From Flavobacterium sp. (GTDB lineage Bacteria > Bacteroidota > Bacteroidia > Flavobacteriales > Flavobacteriaceae), in the NCBI RefSeq assembly GCF_027484705.1, contig NZ_JAIXSL010000020.1, positions 99,590 to 163,589 of the forward strand: a stretch of DNA of 64,000 nucleotides, given 5' to 3'. Of the stretch, positions 60,528 to 64,000 are shown in pieces. The notes under the pieces are model-generated. The model worked only from the letters and a program-made list of their open reading frames with translations, was not told the origin of the DNA and searched no databases. Made by a program: the position numbers and the translations under genes. Every line of letters starts with the position of its first letter. Position 1 is the stretch's first letter.

Positions 60528-60725
60528 TTAGATGATTCTTAATTGTTGTTTGATGCTTTTCTCATCTGTTTTGTGAACTAACGCTGAATGTGTCAACGCC
60601 AATTTACGTTTTTTAGATTTTTTAGTCAGGATGTGACTTTTGAAAGCATGCTTTCTTTTGATCTTTCCAGAACCAGTAACTTTGAATCGTTTCTTGGCGC
60701 TAGATTTGGTTTTCATTTTAGGCAT
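60528..60725 (-). CDS. rpmI: 50S ribosomal protein L35
   Basis: 65 residues of normal length, very basic: [41 protein letters not shown] component of the large subunit. It is separated from infC by an unusually long 242-bp gap filled with a hairpin repeat. Confidence 0.97.
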
Positions 60726-60805
60726 TTTTCCTAGTTGTTTTTGATTTACTTCTACTTACTATCTTTTAGCTTTAGGCTTTAGGCCGTATGCTTTATGCTT
60801 TTTTT

Positions 60806-60888
60806 TAGGAGCTAATCCCGCTATTCGTTCCCAATCTTTTGTGCCGAACACCGTCACAAAAGGATTTCCACTACTATCGGGGCTAGGG
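60806..60888. repeat. Hairpin intergenic repeat, element 5, inside the infC-rpmI gap
   Basis: TAGGAGCTAATCCCGCTATT, CCCAATCTTTTGTG, loop CCGAACACCG, TCACAAAAGGATTTCC, CTATCGGGGCTAGGG. Same orientation and plan as elements 2 and 6. It lies within the ribosomal protein operon and would be transcribed. Confidence 0.85.
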
Positions 60889-60921
60889 CTTTAGCGGTTA
60901 AAACTCCCGCGCGCCTCCTGG

Positions 60922-60966
60922 CTCCTTCGCTAAAAATGTCCATTGGACATTTTCTTAACGCTCGGT
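60922..60966. repeat. Palindrome AAAATGTCCATTGGACATTTT within a CTTCGCT/AACGCTCGG module
   Basis: The palindrome AATGTCCATTGGACATT is inserted between CCTTCGCTA and CTTAACGCTCGG, the two halves of the GCTTCGCCAGTTCGCTAACG / CTCGG module seen elsewhere. It abuts the infC stop codon. A degenerate form is near 35305. Confidence 0.75.
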
Positions 60967-60967
60967 C

Positions 60968-61525
60968 CTACTTCTTCTTCTTCGGCGCGATGAACATAAT
61001 CATTCGCTTTCCTTCCAATACCGGCATCGCTTCGACTTTTCCGTATTCTTCTAAATCCGTGGCGAGTCTTAACAATAAGATTTGCCCTTGGTCTTTATAG
61101 ATGATCGAACGTCCTTTAAAGAAAACGAATGCTTTCAGTTTAGAACCTTCTTTGAGGAATTTCTCGGCGTTCTTTCTTTTAAATTCGTAGTCATGCTCAT
61201 CAGTCTGCGGTCCGAAACGGATTTCTTTCACAGTGATTTGAGTAGATTTCGCTTTAAGTTCTTTCTCACGCTTTTTCTGCATGTAAACAAACTTCTTGTA
61301 ATCGATGATCTTACAAACCGGCGGATCGGCATTCGGGGATATTTCCACCAAATCCAATTCGAATTCATCGGCGAGTTTCAGAGCATCAGCGATTTTAAAA
61401 ACCCCTGGCTCGACATTATCGCCCACAAGTCTTACTTCTGCAACACCACGAATTAAATTGTTGATCCGGTGTGCATCCTTTTTTTCTACTCTGGGTTGGT
61501 AACCCTTGTTGCTTCTTATTGCTAT
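60968..61525 (-). CDS. infC: Translation initiation factor IF-3 with ATA start codon
   Basis: 185 residues when started at the ATA codon 61525-61523. No ATG, GTG or TTG precedes the family N-terminus [20 protein letters not shown], while ATA falls exactly where IF-3 proteins begin; an internal start at 61426 would delete the first 33 residues. The N-domain ([20 protein letters not shown]), linker and C-domain ([53 protein letters not shown]) are complete. IF-3 checks start codons and in many bacteria limits its own synthesis through a non-standard start such as AUU, so ATA fits autoregulation. It starts 17 bp after thrS. Confidence 0.93.
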   Translation of the reverse strand: MAIRSNKGYQPRVEKKDAHRINNLIRGVAEVRLVGDNVEPGVFKIADALKLADEFELDLVEISPNADPPVCKIIDYKKFVYMQKKREKELKAKSTQITVKEIRFGPQTDEHDYEFKRKNAEKFLKEGSKLKAFVFFKGRSIIYKDQGQILLLRLATDLEEYGKVEAMPVLEGKRMIMFIAPKKKK

Positions 61526-61542
61526 GACTTTATTATTTTAAG

Positions 61543-63489
61543 TTAAACGGTAAATACTTTTAATGTTTTGTCGATTTCTTCCTGAATGATCTTAGCGAAA
61601 TCCTCAATCGAAACCGTAATGTTGCCTTTTCCTTCCTGCCCGTGACGGCGTACGGAAATGGTGTTGTTCTTCTCTTCTTCCTCGCCTACAATCAGCATGA
61701 ACGGTATTTTCTGCGTTTCAGCATCGCGGATTTTGCGTCCGATCGTCTCGTTTCGGTTGTCAATTAGGGCGCGAATTTCGTGATTTTCTAGCAGACTCAA
61801 AACTTTTTTGGCATAATTTTCATATTTCTCGCTCAAAGACAAGATTATAGCCTGTTCAGGCATGAGCCAAATCGGGAAATTTCCTGCGGTATGCTCAAGC
61901 AAAATCGCAATGAATCTTTCCATCGAACCAAACGGTGCGCGGTGAATCATCACCGGTCTGTGTAGCTTGTCATCAGCGCCTTTGTAAGTCAATTCAAAAC
62001 GCTCAGGCAAGTTATAATCTACTTGAATTGTTCCCAATTGCCATTGTCTGCCCAAAGCATCTTTCACCATGAAGTCGAGTTTCGGTCCGTAGAACGCCGC
62101 TTCACCATATTCCACAACGGTATTCAAACCTTTATCTCGTGCAGCATTGATGATCGCGTTTTCAGCTTTTTCCCAATTCTCATCGGAGCCGATATATTTT
62201 TCACGATTTTCCTGATCTCTCAACGAAATCTGTGCGGTGAAGTTTTCAAATCCTAAGGAACTGAAGACATACAACACCAAATCGATTACTTTTTTGAACT
62301 CTTCGTCAAGTTGTTCCGGCGTACAGAAAATATGCGCATCGTCCTGAGTAAACCCACGAACACGTGTCAATCCGTGCAATTCACCACTTTGCTCGTAACG
62401 GTATACGGTTCCAAATTCAGCGTAACGTTTCGGCAAATCTTTGTACGACCAAGGTTTGGTATTGTAGATTTCGCAGTGGTGCGGGCAATTCATCGGTTTC
62501 AATAAGAATTCTTCACCTTCTGCCGGCGTTGAAATTGGCTGGAAACTATCTGCGCCATATTTCGCGTAATGCCCTGAAGTCACGTACAATTCTTTCTGCC
62601 CGATGTGCGGCGTCACGACTTGCTCATATCCGGCTTTTTTCTGTGCTTTTTTCAAAAACTGCTCTAAACGGTCGCGCAATGCAGCACCTTTTGGCAACCA
62701 TAATGGCAAACCTTGTCCGACTTTTTGAGAGAATGCGAACAATTCCAATTCTTTTCCTAGTTTTCTGTGGTCGCGGCGTTTTGCTTCTTCGAGCAATTCG
62801 AGGTAATCCGTCAAATCTTTTTGTTTTGGGAATGATACGCCATAAACACGGGTCAACTGCTTATTCTTTTCATCGCCACGCCAGTAAGCACCGGCTACGC
62901 TCATGATTTTCATCGCTTTGATGATCCCGGTATTCGGAATGTGTCCGCCACGACATAAATCGAAGAAATTCGCGTGATCGCAAAACGTAATCGTCCCGTC
63001 TTCAAGGTTCGAGATTAATTCCGTTTTATACTCGTTATTTTTGTAGATTTCCAACGCTTCAGCTTTAGAAACCGAACGCATCTTGAATTCATGTTTCTCT
63101 CTTGAAATTTCCAACACGCGGTCTTCAATTCTTTTGAAGTCGGCATCAGTGATTTTCTGGTCGCCGAAATCCACATCATAGTAAAAACCATTGTCAATCG
63201 CAGGTCCGAGCGTCAGTTTGATGCCCGGGAACAATTCTTCCAGAGCCTGCGCCATCACGTGGGAAGTCGAATGCCAGAACGCTTTCTTGCCGTCTTTGTC
63301 ATTCCACGTAAACAATATAAGAGCACCGTCGGTCGTCAGTTGGGTTTCCGTTTCTACAGTCGTACCATTGAAAGACGCAGAAATCACATTTCTCGCCAAT
63401 CCTTCACTAATGCTTTTGGCAACATCCATTGGTGTTACTCTGGATTCAAACTCTTTTACCGAACCGTCGGGTAGTGTAATCTTAATCAT
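61543..63489 (-). CDS. thrS: Threonyl-tRNA synthetase
   Basis: 648 residues, normal length. Order: TGS domain (1-60; [13 protein letters not shown]), editing domain with [17 protein letters not shown] (about 77-93) and the zinc-like [19 protein letters not shown], class II catalytic core ([56 protein letters not shown]) and the C-terminal anticodon-binding domain ([20 protein letters not shown]). It charges tRNA-Thr and removes misattached serine. First gene of the operon with infC, rpmI and rplT. Confidence 0.97.
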   Translation of the reverse strand: MIKITLPDGSVKEFESRVTPMDVAKSISEGLARNVISASFNGTTVETETQLTTDGALILFTWNDKDGKKAFWHSTSHVMAQALEELFPGIKLTLGPAIDNGFYYDVDFGDQKITDADFKRIEDRVLEISREKHEFKMRSVSKAEALEIYKNNEYKTELISNLEDGTITFCDHANFFDLCRGGHIPNTGIIKAMKIMSVAGAYWRGDEKNKQLTRVYGVSFPKQKDLTDYLELLEEAKRRDHRKLGKELELFAFSQKVGQGLPLWLPKGAALRDRLEQFLKKAQKKAGYEQVVTPHIGQKELYVTSGHYAKYGADSFQPISTPAEGEEFLLKPMNCPHHCEIYNTKPWSYKDLPKRYAEFGTVYRYEQSGELHGLTRVRGFTQDDAHIFCTPEQLDEEFKKVIDLVLYVFSSLGFENFTAQISLRDQENREKYIGSDENWEKAENAIINAARDKGLNTVVEYGEAAFYGPKLDFMVKDALGRQWQLGTIQVDYNLPERFELTYKGADDKLHRPVMIHRAPFGSMERFIAILLEHTAGNFPIWLMPEQAIILSLSEKYENYAKKVLSLLENHEIRALIDNRNETIGRKIRDAETQKIPFMLIVGEEEEKNNTISVRRHGQEGKGNITVSIEDFAKIIQEEIDKTLKVFTV

Positions 63490-63509
63490 TGTTGTTCTTT
63501 TAGGAAGCG

Positions 63510-63539
63510 CAAATATAAGGATTAGAAAAACACATACAA
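63510..63539 (-). promoter_or_regulatory. Promoter of thrS
   Basis: On the minus strand TTG (63537-63539), 19-nt spacer, TATATTTG (63510-63517), 21 bp before the thrS start. Confidence 0.75.
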
Positions 63540-63572
63540 TAGGTAGGTCGATTTTGATTTTTTAATTTTTCC

Positions 63573-63656
63573 TTAGGAGCTTTGTCCCGCTCTCCAATAC
63601 AATCTTTGTCTGCGAACGCCGCAGACAAAGGATTTCCATTGCGATCGGGGCTAGGA
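63573..63656. repeat. Hairpin intergenic repeat, element 6
   Basis: TAGGAGCTTTGTCCCGCTCT, AATCTTTGTCTGCG, AACGC loop, CGCAGACAAAGGATTTCC, GCGATCGGGGCTAGG. The central stem CTTTGTCTGCG / CGCAGACAAAG is a perfect 11 bp. It sits between thrS and the rRNA-type promoters. Confidence 0.88.
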
Positions 63657-63711
63657 TTGCGGTTAAACAAAAAAACTTTCCTCTTCAACCAACGCACGTC
63701 CAGTAAGTTAT

Positions 63712-63729
63712 AAAAAAAAAAAAAAAAAA
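63712..63729. repeat. Homopolymer of 18 A
   Basis: An uninterrupted A run just upstream of the first rRNA-type promoter. It may act as an A-rich upstream element, and its exact length may be a sequencing uncertainty. Confidence 0.8.
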
Positions 63730-63741
63730 GGTTAGAAAATA

Positions 63742-63774
63742 TTTGCAGAAAAGTAAAAGAAGTGTTTATCTTTG
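63742..63774 (+). promoter_or_regulatory. Strong promoter P1 of a probable rRNA operon
   Basis: TTTG (63742-63745), 21-nt spacer, TATCTTTG (63767-63774), followed by CACCC. Preceded by the A tract. Confidence 0.75.
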
Positions 63775-63858
63775 CACCCCGCAGAAGGGAATATGTTCTT
63801 TTAAATTACTGGTAATAAGCGAAGAGAAAATAAAATTAAAATTTATTTTACAAAACGC

Positions 63859-63888
63859 TTGCAGGAACAAAAAGAATGGTTACTTTTG
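63859..63888 (+). promoter_or_regulatory. Strong promoter P2 of a probable rRNA operon
   Basis: TTG (63859-63861), 19-nt spacer, TACTTTTG (63881-63888), again followed by CACCC, as in P1. Confidence 0.75.
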
Positions 63889-63894
63889 CACCCG

Positions 63895-64000
63895 CTTTGA
63901 GAATGAAAGCGCAGCATAAAAAGAGAAGACACGTTCATAGACATATTGAATTGACAGCCGCTTCGAGAGAGATCTCGGAGCAAAATAAAGAGAGTAAGAG
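63895..64000 (+). other. Probable rRNA operon leader, 16S gene beyond the window
   Basis: The text after P2 includes ACACGTTCATAGACATATTG, AATTGACAGCCGCTTCGAGA and AGAGAGTAAGAG, which resembles, from memory, the spacer that precedes 16S rRNA in Flavobacterium. No rRNA sequence itself is inside the window. With the divergent repeat and thrS on the other side, the whole 511-bp gap (63490-64000) has no protein gene. Confidence 0.6.

Overview
The window comes from a member of the Bacteroidetes, almost certainly a Flavobacteriaceae species close to Flavobacterium. Supporting signs are T9SS C-terminal sorting domains, promoters of the TTTG / TAnnTTTG type, absence of Shine-Dalgarno sequences, DUF4252 and DUF5777 proteins, a zeaxanthin-type crt operon, transketolase split into two genes, and a hairpin-forming intergenic repeat family that I associate from memory with flavobacterial genomes. 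It is ordinary chromosome: no transposase, phage gene or CRISPR array was seen.

Layout. 1-2 kb: a divergent small cluster (YceI-like and monohaem cytochrome lipoprotein on the minus strand; OB-fold and DUF5777 proteins on the plus strand). 2.1-9.2 kb: two tandem copies of a gene pair, each a dihaem cytochrome lipoprotein followed by a large T9SS-secreted FG-GAP/UnbV protein. 9.5-16 kb: rmuC, a VOC protein, an RluE-like pseudouridine synthase, trmL, an iron-permease-like protein, a DUF1328 peptide, an AI-2E family permease and a large methyltransferase. 16-22 kb: a vitamin B12 uptake locus, with BtuF/BtuC/BtuD-like genes on the minus strand and, on the plus strand, a cobalamin riboswitch, a BtuB-like receptor and a BtuG-like surface beta-propeller. 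22-26 kb: an S41 protease and an ECF sigma / membrane protein / DUF4252 x2 operon. 26-29.6 kb: a carotenoid operon (carH-like regulator, crtI, crtB, crtZ). 29.8-35 kb: a response regulator, tRNA-Leu, two tRNA-Lys, aroK, a phosphoribosyltransferase, an S4 protein, an FKBP-like lipoprotein and the split transketolase. 35.6-46 kb: tgt, an LptF/G permease, an EamA transporter, accA, dnaB, a periplasmic protein of unknown function, and a TPR histidine kinase with a LytTR regulator. 46-49 kb: a structured intergenic segment and an AT-rich VIT/vWA T9SS protein. 49-57 kb: an S9 peptidase and a cyanophycin locus (cphA, cphB, isoaspartyl peptidase). 57-59.8 kb: a DUF4394 lipoprotein and a YD-repeat-like lipoprotein. 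60-63.5 kb: thrS-infC-rpmI-rplT. The right edge holds tandem strong promoters and what looks like the leader of an rRNA operon lying outside the window.

How parts connect. The most interesting link is between the B12 locus and the carotenoid operon a few kb away. The MerR-type regulator heading the crt operon carries the W-x9-EH and E-x-H-x-x-G motifs of CarH, the adenosylcobalamin-dependent light sensor. Imported B12 could therefore be the chromophore for light-controlled pigment synthesis. A second theme is nitrogen storage: cyanophycin is made by CphA, cut to beta-Asp-Arg by cyanophycinase and finished by an isoaspartyl peptidase, all within 6 kb. A third is non-coding: at least six copies of a hairpin repeat family with interchangeable loop modules, and two arrays of GGACACG-type units arranged as large inverted repeats, sit in gaps between genes, including inside the ribosomal protein operon.
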